A model generated the notes under the pieces. That model was given only the letters and a program-made list of their open reading frames with translations. It searched no databases and had not been told where the DNA came from. The position numbers and the translations under genes are program-made. From Mycolicibacterium rutilum (GTDB taxonomy: Bacteria; Actinomycetota; Actinomycetes; Mycobacteriales; Mycobacteriaceae), in NCBI RefSeq assembly GCF_900108565.1, contig NZ_LT629971.1, forward strand, positions 5,518,001 to 5,582,000: 64,000 nt of DNA, read 5' to 3'. Positions 51,935-60,345 of the stretch are shown one piece after another (the first letter of the stretch is position 1; the number at the start of each line of letters is the position of its first letter).

Positions 51935-52140
51935 GCGGGTTCCCTTCGCTGATGTGGGTGGGGAATCCGCGGCGGACAATCCGACTTCAAGTACCTCGCA
52001 AAGCAGCTTGTGGTCATGCATCTCTCGAGTCACGCCGCGAACGCAGACCGGAGGGGTGACACACCACGTTGGAGTCAACCCAAACCTCGGGTGACAGGGT
52101 TACCGCGAGTCATTCCCTCCGGTCTGCTACGGCACGCTAG
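51935..52140 (-). ncRNA. Candidate remnant of an IS110 bridge RNA region
   Basis: About 200 bp of non-coding DNA directly 5' of the IS110 transposase, where IS110-group elements encode their bridge RNA. It carries a 13-bp perfect inverted repeat (52043-52055 with 52115-52127), extended by GTGAC/GTCAT pairing, and inner complementary segments such as GTCAACCC with GGGTGAC. The repeat is seen directly; the RNA assignment is inference from element type and position. The 330-bp gap before the SDR gene shows no coding frame of note. Confidence 0.35.
52043..52127. repeat. 13-bp inverted repeat upstream of the IS110 transposase
   Basis: GCAGACCGGAGGG (52043-52055) and CCCTCCGGTCTGC (52115-52127) are perfect inverses, 59 bp apart. 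They could close a multi-branch RNA fold or mark an element end. Confidence 0.75.
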
Positions 52141-52262
52141 GGGCTGCAATCCCGCTCACCACGCCGTGACACACATATAAGTCGGGTTACCCGCACGCTT
52201 TCGCGCGCGACGGCGTGACACAATCCCACACTCGGGCTCGGGGCACCAATAGAGTGGCGGCC

Positions 52263-53111
52263 ATGTCGCTCAACGGGAAGACCATGTTCATCTCCGGCGC
52301 CAGCCGCGGTATCGGCCTGGCGATCGCCAAGAAGGCCGCCGCCGACGGGGCCAACATCGCGCTGATCGCCAAGACCGCCGAACCGCATCCCAAGCTGCCC
52401 GGCACGGTGTACACCGCGGCCGAGGAGATCGAGGAGGTCGGCGGGCAGGCGCTGCCGATCGTCGGCGACGTACGCGACGGCGAGTCGGTGGCCGCCGCGG
52501 TGGCACAGACGGTCGAGAAGTTCGGCGGCATCGACATCTGCGTCAACAACGCCTCGGCGATCAATCTCGGCTCGGTCGAAGAGGTCCCGCTCAAGCGGTT
52601 CGACCTGATGAACGGCATCCAGGTGCGCGGCACCTACACCGTGACGCAGGCGTGCCTGCCGCACATGAAGGGCCGGGAGAACCCGCACGTGCTCACACTG
52701 TCGCCGCCGATCCGGCTCGAGTCCGAGTGGCTCAAGCCGACCGCATACATGATGGCGAAGTTCGGGATGACGTTGTGCGCGTTGGGAATCGCCGAGGAGA
52801 TGCGCGACGCTGGGATCGCGTCCAACACGCTGTGGCCCCGCACGCTGGTGGCCACCGCGGCGGTGCAGAACCTGCTCGGCGGCGACGAGGCGATGGGCCG
52901 CGCCCGCACTCCCGACGTCTACGCCGACGCCGCGTACGTGATCCTCAACAAGTCGGCCCGCGAGTTCACCGGCAACTCGCTGCTGTGTGAGGACGTCCTG
53001 CTCGAATCGGGCGTGACCGACCTGTCGGTGTACAACTGCGTGCCCGGCGCCGAACTGGGCGTGGATCTGTGGGTGGACTCCCCCAACCCGCCCGGATACA
53101 CCGGCCCCTAG
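52263..53111 (+). CDS. Short-chain dehydrogenase/reductase (Rv3224-like)
   Basis: A 282-residue SDR. The NAD(P) loop is SGASRGIG, the NNAS motif is CVNNASAI, and the catalytic pair is Y-x3-K in AYMMAKFG. The usual catalytic Ser position reads LSPPIRLES. It resembles HSDL2-type dehydrogenases and the iron-regulated Rv3224. ATG 52263 (MSLNGKTMFISG) is used. It overlaps the convergent DUF2071 gene stop by 4 bp. Substrate unknown. Confidence 0.9.
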   Translation: MSLNGKTMFISGASRGIGLAIAKKAAADGANIALIAKTAEPHPKLPGTVYTAAEEIEEVGGQALPIVGDVRDGESVAAAVAQTVEKFGGIDICVNNASAINLGSVEEVPLKRFDLMNGIQVRGTYTVTQACLPHMKGRENPHVLTLSPPIRLESEWLKPTAYMMAKFGMTLCALGIAEEMRDAGIASNTLWPRTLVATAAVQNLLGGDEAMGRARTPDVYADAAYVILNKSAREFTGNSLLCEDVLLESGVTDLSVYNCVPGAELGVDLWVDSPNPPGYTGP

Positions 53112-53842
53112 GCGACGACGCAGGGCCGGCCGAACCGGGCGTGCACCCCGGTGGTGAACAGCGCCCGCGGCCTCGGCCCGGCCGGTGTGACACCGGCGGC
53201 GGCGACGAGATCGTCGCGCAGATCCAGGATTTCGGCTTCGCACAGCGGCCAGGTGTCGTGTTCGTTGGGCACCCACCACGTGCGGCCGGCCTTGCGGGTG
53301 TGCGCACCCCAGCGGGCGGTCAGCCACACCTCCACCGGGGTCGGGCTGATCGGGGCACCGATGCGCACCGTCACCGTGCTGGACAGTCCACGTCGCGGCC
53401 ATCGCCGCTCGCTGCGGTAGGTGATGGTGTCCGCGGTCCTGTCGATGCGCATCTTCGCCCACGTGTAGGGGACGCCGAGGGCGAGGCGCACGGTGGGCAC
53501 GACCGCCAGCCGCGCGGTCTCCAGCGACCGGAACAGCACGCCGTGGCGGCCGTCGGCGTCGATCGAGTACAACCGGACATTGGTCTCGGCGAACGTGCCG
53601 AAGTAGGGCAGCGGGACGCGACGCCCGATCCGGGTCGCGCGCATGTGGAACGGCACCAGGCCGACGTAGGTCAGCCCGTCGGCGAAGACGTCCGGACGGG
53701 TGCCCGGCGGGTAGAGCGGTGCGACGCTGTCCGGGCGCACCGGCCAGTGCACGAATGTGACGTCGCACCAACGGTGTTCGGAGATGACAGGGCGCGGCAC
53801 CGCGGTGGCGGTGTCGGGGAACCCGGACGGCTGGTCGTCCAC
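53108..53842 (-). CDS. DUF2071 (YqjF-like) protein
   Basis: A 244-residue protein with the DUF2071 texture: WCDVTFVHWPVRPDSVAPLYPPG near the N-terminus, YVGLVPFHM, and NVRLYSIDADGRHGVLFRSLE in the middle (short conserved pieces). No catalytic motif is known. It follows the MpaB operon on the same strand after 18 bp and may be its last gene. Confidence 0.78.
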   Translation of the reverse strand: MDDQPSGFPDTATAVPRPVISEHRWCDVTFVHWPVRPDSVAPLYPPGTRPDVFADGLTYVGLVPFHMRATRIGRRVPLPYFGTFAETNVRLYSIDADGRHGVLFRSLETARLAVVPTVRLALGVPYTWAKMRIDRTADTITYRSERRWPRRGLSSTVTVRIGAPISPTPVEVWLTARWGAHTRKAGRTWWVPNEHDTWPLCEAEILDLRDDLVAAAGVTPAGPRPRALFTTGVHARFGRPCVVA

Positions 53843-53860
53843 GATCTCATCGTGGCACGT

Positions 53861-54109
53861 TCAGGCGACGCACAACTCGATACCGAGCAGGCGGGCCGGC
53901 CAGAACGCCGCGGTCAGCAGGAACGCCCCGATGTCCGAGCCCGCGGGGATGCGGGTGCGCAGCGCGGTGTCGATCAGCTGCACCTGTTCGGCGTCGAAGA
54001 ACGCCCACACCAGCCCGATGAGCAGGTACGGGATCGCCAGCCACATCACCGTTTCGATCATCGCCTCGACGCTGACCCGGCGGCTCAGCAGGCGACGCAG
54101 CGCCGTCAC
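53861..54109 (-). CDS. Tiny membrane protein B of the MpaB operon
   Basis: An 82-residue protein from GTG 54109, overlapping the oxygenase stop. Two hydrophobic segments (IETVMWLAIPYLLIGLVWAFF and a C-terminal GAFLLTAAFWPARLLG in part) flank an EQVQLID linker. It shares the pattern PY-x3-G-x-VW-x2-F-x3-QV ... AFWPA ... CVA with the small protein encoded on the other side of the oxygenase gene. Function unknown. Confidence 0.7.
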   Translation of the reverse strand: MTALRRLLSRRVSVEAMIETVMWLAIPYLLIGLVWAFFDAEQVQLIDTALRTRIPAGSDIGAFLLTAAFWPARLLGIELCVA

Positions 54110-54969
54110 ACCAGCGCCTTGTGTGAGCGGACCCGGCGCCGCACGTCGGCGAGCAGCACGTAGCTGCCGCCCTGACGGATGAACACCGGCATGAAGCGGT
54201 TGACGAATGCCACCAGCAGGAACAACGCCTCGAAGAGGAACTGCTCAAAGCGGCTCCAGCGCAAGCCCATTGCGTCGCGGAACACCGGGGCCAGGAAACC
54301 GGTGGTGAGGAATTTCAGCAGCGGCCGAAACGGCAGGCCGAGCAGCGGGTTGATCATCTTGAGGTTGATCAGGTCGCGCAGGTAGCCGCGAACCAGATCG
54401 TCCATCGCCACGCGGTCACAGGCGGTGCGCCAATACTCGTCCAACTCGGCGCGCGTCGGCGGCCACTGGTCCTCGCTCACCTGCAGCGTGGTGCCCAGCG
54501 GCCAGGCGGAGCGGTAGAACTGCTCGGCCTGCTGCGGTGTCATCTCGCCGCGCAGCAGCTGGTAGGTGTCCTCGAGCCCGACGAAAAGGCATGCGGCGAC
54601 CCACATCTGCAGATCACGGTCGAACGCGTTGTAGCGGACCGGGCTGTCCGGTCCGGACTTGACGTGCCGGTGCGCGGAGTTGACCGCCTCGCGGAACGCG
54701 GCGCGGTCCTCGGCGGTGCCCAGCACCGCGACCGCCAGGTACTGGAACGTCGTGCGCGCACGCTTCCACGGATGCTTGAGCAGATTGCCCGAGTCCACCT
54801 TGCTCTCGGCCACGCCGTAGCCGACCCCGGGCCGAGACAACTGCATGATCACGTTGGCCGCGCCGGCCGCGAACGCCCAGAAGTCCATCGCGTCGGCGGC
54901 CGACACGTCGGCCTCGGGGTCCCACCGCGCGGTGCGCCGCCGAACGGAGATGCGGTAGCGGTCGGTCAT
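54106..54969 (-). CDS. MpaB-family (DUF2236) oxygenase-like protein
   Basis: A 287-residue DUF2236/MpaB-type protein. Members bind heme and include latex-clearing and mycophenolic-pathway oxygenases. Visible conserved parts are DAMDFWAFAAGAANVIMQLS, HPWKRARTTFQYLAVAVLG, AHRHVKSG, FDRDLQMWVAACLFVGLEDT and a hydrophobic C-terminal helix (EALFLLVAFVNRFM). ATG 54969 overlaps the upstream micro-gene (ATGA) and its stop overlaps the downstream one. Substrate unknown. Confidence 0.83.
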   Translation of the reverse strand: MTDRYRISVRRRTARWDPEADVSAADAMDFWAFAAGAANVIMQLSRPGVGYGVAESKVDSGNLLKHPWKRARTTFQYLAVAVLGTAEDRAAFREAVNSAHRHVKSGPDSPVRYNAFDRDLQMWVAACLFVGLEDTYQLLRGEMTPQQAEQFYRSAWPLGTTLQVSEDQWPPTRAELDEYWRTACDRVAMDDLVRGYLRDLINLKMINPLLGLPFRPLLKFLTTGFLAPVFRDAMGLRWSRFEQFLFEALFLLVAFVNRFMPVFIRQGGSYVLLADVRRRVRSHKALV

Positions 54970-55187
54970 GCGACGCACACCGCCGAGAACACCATCGCCG
55001 GCCAGAACGCGACCGAGCCGAGCAGTTGGACGAGCCAGGCCACGCCGGTCGCGGAGACCTGGTCGGTGTTGAACGCCGTCCACACCATCCCGACCACCAC
55101 ATACGGCGCGGCCAGCATGAGTGCGGTGCCGATCCACTCGGCGATGGTCATCTCGAAACTCAGGACCCGCTTCACCGCGCTGAGCAT
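54966..55187 (-). CDS. Tiny membrane protein A of the MpaB operon
   Basis: A 73-residue protein starting MLSAVKRVLSFEMTIAEWIG. Two membrane segments (ALMLAAPYVVVGMVWTAF; WLVQLLGSVAFWPAMVFS) are joined by NTDQVSATG. It shares the APY...G-x-VW...F...QV...AFWPA...CVA pattern with protein B (53861-54109), so the two look like diverged duplicates. It is the first gene of the operon. Function unknown. Confidence 0.72.
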   Translation of the reverse strand: MLSAVKRVLSFEMTIAEWIGTALMLAAPYVVVGMVWTAFNTDQVSATGVAWLVQLLGSVAFWPAMVFSAVCVA

Positions 55188-55268
55188 GCCGTCCTCTCAC
55201 TCGCCTGACCGCCACTATGTTAATGCCCATTCAGGGACTGTCAGGCGATTCGAGCAATCGGCAGAGCC

Positions 55269-56105
55269 TCAGGACAGCATGGAGCGCACGCTGTCGGCGA
55301 ACGCCGCGGTGGTGAAGCAGACCGGTTCGGCGAACTCCTCGAGCGTGAGCGCACCGGCCCAGTCGGCGTCGGCAGCGGCACGCAGCAACGGTTTGGTCAT
55401 CGCGACCGCATGCGGCGGCAGGGCGGCGATGCGTGTGCACCACTCGTCGGCAGCCTCGGCCAGCCGATCGTGTGCGACGACCTCCTGCACGAGGCCCAGG
55501 CGCTGGGCGGCGCGAGCGTCGAGGTGCTCGCCGCGCAGGTAATACGCCAGCGCCCCCTGATACCCCAGCCGCTGCGTCAGTGCCCAGCTGGTGCCGACCT
55601 CCGGCAGCAGCCCCAGCCGGCCGAAGGCGGGCACGATCACCGCGTGCTCGCTGGCGATGACGAGGTCGCACGTCAGCGCCCAGGCCAACCCGACACCCGC
55701 GGCCGCCCCGTTGAGCGCGGCGACGAAGATGGTGTCCGATCCGGCGATCAGCCGTGCGATGCCGCCGAATTCGCGGCGGATCCAGCGCCAAATGTCGGCG
55801 GCCCCCTCCGCAGCGCCGAGTTGCTCGATCGCGGCGTCCATCATCTGCAGATCGCCACCGGCGCTGAAACCGGGGTCGGCGCCGGTGAGCACGACGCTGC
55901 GCACGTCGGGGTCGGCCTCCAGATCGGTCAGTGCCCGCCGCAGTTGGCGCACCAGCGGCGCAGAGAGCACGTTGAGCCGCCGCGGTTCGTCGAGGATGAC
56001 GACGGCGCGGTCCCCGCGGTGCTCGACACGCACCCGCTGCGGCGCGTCGGGGTCGTCACCGGCCGCCACCATTGCCCGGTACAGCCAATCCTTCTCGGCC
56101 ATCAT
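55269..56105 (-). CDS. Enoyl-CoA hydratase/isomerase family protein
   Basis: A 278-residue crotonase-fold enzyme. The oxyanion-hole segments are FSAGGDLQMMD and ALNGAAAGVGLAWALTCDLVIAS. The catalytic-glutamate region FGRLGLLPEVGTSW is present. It acts on an unidentified acyl-CoA in beta-oxidation-like metabolism. The start MMAEKDW (56105 or 56102) overlaps the stop of the TetR gene, so regulator and enzyme are co-expressed. Confidence 0.9.
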   Translation of the reverse strand: MMAEKDWLYRAMVAAGDDPDAPQRVRVEHRGDRAVVILDEPRRLNVLSAPLVRQLRRALTDLEADPDVRSVVLTGADPGFSAGGDLQMMDAAIEQLGAAEGAADIWRWIRREFGGIARLIAGSDTIFVAALNGAAAGVGLAWALTCDLVIASEHAVIVPAFGRLGLLPEVGTSWALTQRLGYQGALAYYLRGEHLDARAAQRLGLVQEVVAHDRLAEAADEWCTRIAALPPHAVAMTKPLLRAAADADWAGALTLEEFAEPVCFTTAAFADSVRSMLS

Positions 56106-56695
56106 GCGTCCTCCTCGGTGTCCTTGGCGCGCAACGCCGCCCATGCGGCGTCGGCGAAAACCTCGATCGTGCCCTGCGGTAGGCGTCGGGCGCCGGAGGC
56201 GACGAAGTGCCTGCTGTACTCCTGCGCGGGACCCAGCCAGAGCGCCGCGGTGATCGCGACGCTCATCGGCTGCAGAACCCCGTACCGCTGGTGCGGTCGC
56301 CACCAGTCGCCGATCGCGGCGAAGAACTGCTCGTTGGACTCCCGCAGCTCGGTGCTGTCGAGGCGCGGGCCGAGCAGCAGGCCCGCCTCGGCGCGGTGGG
56401 CGGCCACCCAGCGCAGGTGATAGGCGACGCCGCCGCGGATGCCACCCTCGGCGGTGTCGTGTTTACGCAACATCGCGACGAACCCGGTCTGATACTCGCC
56501 GAGCAGTTGCGCAAACACCGCGGTGGCCAGCGAGACCTTGTCCGGGAAATGGTGATACAGCGCGCCGACACTGACCTCCGCTTCTCGGCGCACCTCGTCC
56601 AGCGTGGCCGACAGCGCACCGTCGGCGGCGAACCGGCGCCGCGCGACAGCCAGCAATCGGGCCCGGGCGTCGCTCCTGGCAGGCACGAGGATCAC
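56102..56695 (-). CDS. TetR-family regulator linked to echA
   Basis: A 197-residue repressor. The HTH is recognisable as LDEVRREAEVSVGALYHHFPDK (in parts: EVRREAEVS, ALYHHF). The start is GTG 56695 or GTG 56686. It overlaps the enoyl-CoA hydratase gene and probably controls that pair, with an acyl-CoA-type ligand as the natural guess. Confidence 0.88.
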   Translation of the reverse strand: MILVPARSDARARLLAVARRRFAADGALSATLDEVRREAEVSVGALYHHFPDKVSLATAVFAQLLGEYQTGFVAMLRKHDTAEGGIRGGVAYHLRWVAAHRAEAGLLLGPRLDSTELRESNEQFFAAIGDWWRPHQRYGVLQPMSVAITAALWLGPAQEYSRHFVASGARRLPQGTIEVFADAAWAALRAKDTEEDA

Positions 56696-56726
56696 TCTAC
56701 TGTTACCGAGGAATCCTCTGTCAAGG

Positions 56727-58237
56727 TCACTGTGCCCGGTAGAGGATGCCGCGGCCGATTGCCTCGCGCACCAGCGGCAGCGCAGCCTGCGCGAGCGCGT
56801 CGGCGTCCACCCCGTGCACCGACGCCAGCAGATCGAGCAGCGTGCCCAGCGGCACCTCGCCGCGGCAACCCGCCAGCAGCGCGCGGCTCACCTCGTCGAC
56901 GCCGAGCACGGCGCCGGGCCCGCCGGGCCGACGGACGGCCGCCCCGACCGACTGCCAGCCATCAGGTCCGGGGAGTGAGTGCTCCTCGAGGAACACCGGT
57001 GCGGTCGACAACCGGGCCGCGAGCAGTTGCCCGTCGGTGGTGTCGTTCAGGTAGTCGCGGCGCGCGAAGAATGCCTCGATCTCGTCTCCGGTCGGGGCCT
57101 CGTCGGCGCCGGTGATCTCCTCGAGGATGTGCTCAGGGGTCCGCGTCTCCCCCGGCCGCGGGGCGCGCAGCGCGATGACGCCCATGCCGACGCCGGCGAT
57201 GCCCTCGGCGGCGAACCAGTCGAGCCACTGCCCGCCGCGGTGCGCGGCCTGCTCGGGGGTGTCTCGCCGGCATCCGACGTCCACAGCGACACATAGCTGA
57301 CCGGATCGGCGAGTTCCCGCTGCACCACCCATGCGTGCAGGCCGGTGTCGGCGAGCCAGCCGCGCACCCGGTCCCGCCAGTCGGCGTCGCGGCGCACGAT
57401 CCAGTTGGCCATGATCTGCGCGGTGCCACCCGGCTGAAGATGGCCGCCGACCTGCTGAATCAGGTTGTGGCACAGCGTATCTCCGACCAGACCGGAGTCG
57501 CGATAGATGTAGTCCCGCGCGCCGGCGCCGACCACGAACGGCGGATTGGACACGATGAGGTCGAACCGCTCACCTGCCACCGGCTCGAACAGGCTGCCTG
57601 CGCGCAGGTCCCAGGACATGCCGTTGAGCCGCGCGGTGGCCCCCGCCAGGGCAAGCGCGCGCTCGTTGGTGTCGGTGGCGACGATCTGCTCGCAGTGCGC
57701 GTCGAGGTGCAGCGCCTGGATGCCGCATCCGGTGCCCAGGTCCAGCGCGCGTTCGACGGGCTGCCGAATCACCGCGCGCGCCAACGACACCGACGCGCCG
57801 CCGATGCCGAGGACGTGGTCGCTGCGGACCGGGCCTGCTCGCAGCGCGGCGTCCAGATCCGAGACGACGAAAAAGTCGTGCCGGCCGTCGCTGTGCGGAC
57901 GGATGTCGAGCGCGGCGCGGACCGTTCCGGATGAGACCGACTCGATGACGCCGTTGGCGCGCAGGGCGTCGACGCCGGCGGTCGGCAGCGCCTCGGAGAC
58001 GAGGTCGGCGGGTTCGTCGGACCCGAGCAGCAACAGCCGCACCACCGCCGCCAGTCGGCGCCCGTCGCCGCTCAGGGCCCGCTCGGTCGCGCGCGCCGCC
58101 GGCCACCACACGCCCTTGGCGAATGCCGCGTAGGCGTCCTCGCCGAGCAGGTCGGCCACCCCGTCGGTGGTGTATCCCGCCGCGCGCAGGTCGGCGGCCA
58201 GTGCGTCGACCACGGCCGCATCGACCGGGACCGTCAA
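56727..58237 (-). pseudogene. Class I methyltransferase (DUF7059-type), frameshifted
   Basis: A roughly 500-codon SAM methyltransferase. Residues 1-120 are a helical N-terminal domain. The methyltransferase core has RALDLGTGCGIQALHL (motif I), IVATDTNERAL and the catalytic SNPPF, followed by a C-terminal domain. The frame breaks after SDAGET and continues as PEQAAHRGGQ in another frame. A G-run at 57255-57259 (five, where six would keep the frame) is the likely cause. The rest looks fully conserved, so this is either a recent mutation or a homopolymer sequencing error. The TTG start at 58237 overlaps the SRAP stop. It lies at the Rv3225c-like position. Confidence 0.82.
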
Positions 58238-58980
58238 AGCAGCGTGCCTTGTTGCGGCTCCGGTTCGGCAGGCTCGATCAGCTCCGGCCCGTTGTTGCGC
58301 ACGCTGTTGACCAGCCGCGAGACCTCGCGGATCTGCACCCGGTCCAGGTCGCCGTGGCCGCGCAGCAGCCCCTCGTCGATCGGCGCGTCGGGGTCCAGCC
58401 AGCGGTCCCAGTCGCGCTGGCTGATGGTCAACGGCATCCGGTCGTGGATCTCCGACAGCGGCCCGGCGGCGTCGGTGGTGATGATCGTGCAGCTGAGCAG
58501 CGGCGCTGCGTCCTTGGGACTGTCCTTGGGCCGCCACGTCGACCACAGCCCCGCCATGAACAGCGGCTCACCGTCGCCGGCGTACATGAAGAAGGGCGTC
58601 TTGGAGCCCTTCTCGCCCCGCCATTCGTACCAGCCGTCCATCGGCACCAGGCAGCGCTTGTTCTTGGCCGACGTGCGGAACACCGGCGAGGTGGTGAGCT
58701 TGTCGGAGCGGGCGTTGATCAGCAGCGGTCCCTTCGTCTCCGGGGTGCCGTCGCCGGTGGCCTTGGCCCACGGCGGCACCAGGCCCCAGCGCATCGACCG
58801 CACGCGGCGGGTGGCCTCGTCGTCGGGCTCGCTGTGCCGCTTGACCACGGCGCTGATGGTCGTGGTGGGCGCGACGTTGTAGTTGGGGCCGGTCTCCGTG
58901 CCGCCGGTGGTCTCGTCGATCGCCTTGATCTTCTCGGCCAGCAGCGCCGGGTCGGTGGTGACCGCGAAACGTCCACACAT
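58234..58980 (-). CDS. SRAP (YedK/HMCES) abasic-site sensor
   Basis: A 248-residue SOS-response-associated peptidase-fold protein. Cys2 directly after the initiator Met (MCGRF) forms the thiazolidine crosslink to abasic sites in single-stranded DNA. The other conserved elements are LINARSDKL, DGWYEW and EIHDRMP (active-site N, E and H). It protects abasic sites during replication. It matches Rv3226c and is divergent from aroA. Confidence 0.95.
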   Translation of the reverse strand: MCGRFAVTTDPALLAEKIKAIDETTGGTETGPNYNVAPTTTISAVVKRHSEPDDEATRRVRSMRWGLVPPWAKATGDGTPETKGPLLINARSDKLTTSPVFRTSAKNKRCLVPMDGWYEWRGEKGSKTPFFMYAGDGEPLFMAGLWSTWRPKDSPKDAAPLLSCTIITTDAAGPLSEIHDRMPLTISQRDWDRWLDPDAPIDEGLLRGHGDLDRVQIREVSRLVNSVRNNGPELIEPAEPEPQQGTLL

Positions 58981-59025
58981 GAATCCCATGGTGGCACGCA
59001 TCGCCGACAGGGGAAGATGGGAGCC

Positions 59026-60345
59026 GTGAACATCGACGAACCCGCACCGCGGGAGGCCTGGCCTGCACCGACGAGTTCGAGTCCGGTGCACGCGACGGTC
59101 ACCGTCCCGGGTTCGAAGTCGCAGACCAACCGGGCGCTGGTGCTGGCGGCCCTGGCCACCGCGCAGGGCCCGTCGACGATCGGCGGGGCGCTGCGCAGCC
59201 GCGACACCGATCTGATGATCGGCGCGCTGCAGACACTCGGGGTGACCGTGGAGGGCGCCGCCGACGAACTGACCATCGGCGGTGCGATCGACCCGCGCGA
59301 CGGCGCCCGCATCGACTGCGGGCTGGCGGGCACCGTGCTGCGGTTCGTCCCGCCGGTCGCGGCGCTGGGCACCGCCACGATCACGTTCGACGGCGACGAG
59401 CAGGCCCGGGCTCGCCCGATCGCCCCCCTGCTCGACGCCCTGCGTGGGCTCGGCGTGGACATCGACGGCGACGGGTTGCCGTTCGCCGTGCGCGGCGGCG
59501 GGGCGGTCGCCGGGGGCACCGTGCGGATCGACGCGTCGGCGTCCTCGCAGTTCGTGTCGGGGCTGCTGTTGTCCGGCGCGGGTTTCCGTGACGGGCTGAC
59601 CGTCGAGCACACCGGCGATGCGGTGCCGTCGGCGCCGCACGTGGCGATGACGGTGGCGATGCTGCGCGACGCGGGCGTCGACGTCGACGACACGCAGGAC
59701 AACCGGTGGCGGGTGGCGCCGGGGTCGATCGCCGCCCGGCACTGGGTCATCGAGCCGGACCTGTCGAACGCGGTGCCGTTTCTGGCCGCGGCGGTGGTCA
59801 GCGGCGGCACCGTGCGTCTGACCGGGTGGCCGCGGGTCAGCACCCAACCCGCCGACACCATCGTCGCGATCCTCAAGAAGCTGGGTTCGACTGTGCGCCA
59901 CGGCGATAGCTATCTCGAGGTGTGCGGCGCCCAGGTGTACGACGGCATCGATGTCGACCTGCACGACGTCGGCGAGCTGGCGCCCGCAGTGGCGGCACTG
60001 GCCGCGCTGGCCTCCCCCGGTGCGGTGTCACATCTGACGGGCATCGCGCATCTGCGCGGTCACGAGACCGACCGGCTGGCCGCGCTGTCGGCGGAGATCA
60101 ACGCCCTGGGCGGGCAGTGCGAGGAGACCGCCGACGGGCTGGTCATCACCGCCCGGCCGCTGCACGGCGGGCTGTGGCACTCCTACGCCGACCACCGGAT
60201 GGCCACCGCGGGCGCCATTGTGGGACTGCGGGTTTCGGACGTCGCGGTGCAGGACATCGAGACGACCGGCAAGACGATCCCCGACTTCCCGCACCTGTGG
60301 GCCGACATGCTCGCGGGCCAGACGACGGAGGTCGGCCCGGCTTGA
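59026..60345 (+). CDS. aroA: 3-phosphoshikimate 1-carboxyvinyltransferase (EPSP synthase)
   Basis: A 439-residue shikimate-pathway enzyme joining PEP and shikimate-3-phosphate. PGSKSQTNRALVLAALA, LAGTVLRFVPP, DASASSQFVSGLLL and SYADHRMATAG are the family landmarks. GTG 59026, preceded by GGGAG, is used; ATG 59017 is an alternative. The end overlaps rsgA (TTGA). Confidence 0.95.
   Translation: MNIDEPAPREAWPAPTSSSPVHATVTVPGSKSQTNRALVLAALATAQGPSTIGGALRSRDTDLMIGALQTLGVTVEGAADELTIGGAIDPRDGARIDCGLAGTVLRFVPPVAALGTATITFDGDEQARARPIAPLLDALRGLGVDIDGDGLPFAVRGGGAVAGGTVRIDASASSQFVSGLLLSGAGFRDGLTVEHTGDAVPSAPHVAMTVAMLRDAGVDVDDTQDNRWRVAPGSIAARHWVIEPDLSNAVPFLAAAVVSGGTVRLTGWPRVSTQPADTIVAILKKLGSTVRHGDSYLEVCGAQVYDGIDVDLHDVGELAPAVAALAALASPGAVSHLTGIAHLRGHETDRLAALSAEINALGGQCEETADGLVITARPLHGGLWHSYADHRMATAGAIVGLRVSDVAVQDIETTGKTIPDFPHLWADMLAGQTTEVGPA

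Larger units (their letters stand above)
49754..52140 (-). mobile_element. IS110-family relic interrupted by an IS3 element
   Basis: Outer element of a nested pair. The transposase start is at 51929 and a likely C-terminal tail ends at 49754, with a 1.3-kb IS3 element (49844-51155) between. A structured non-coding stretch precedes the transposase. IS110 elements lack terminal inverted repeats, so the outer limits are estimates. They lie somewhere between the ybaK stop (49709) and the SDR start (52263). Confidence 0.7.
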
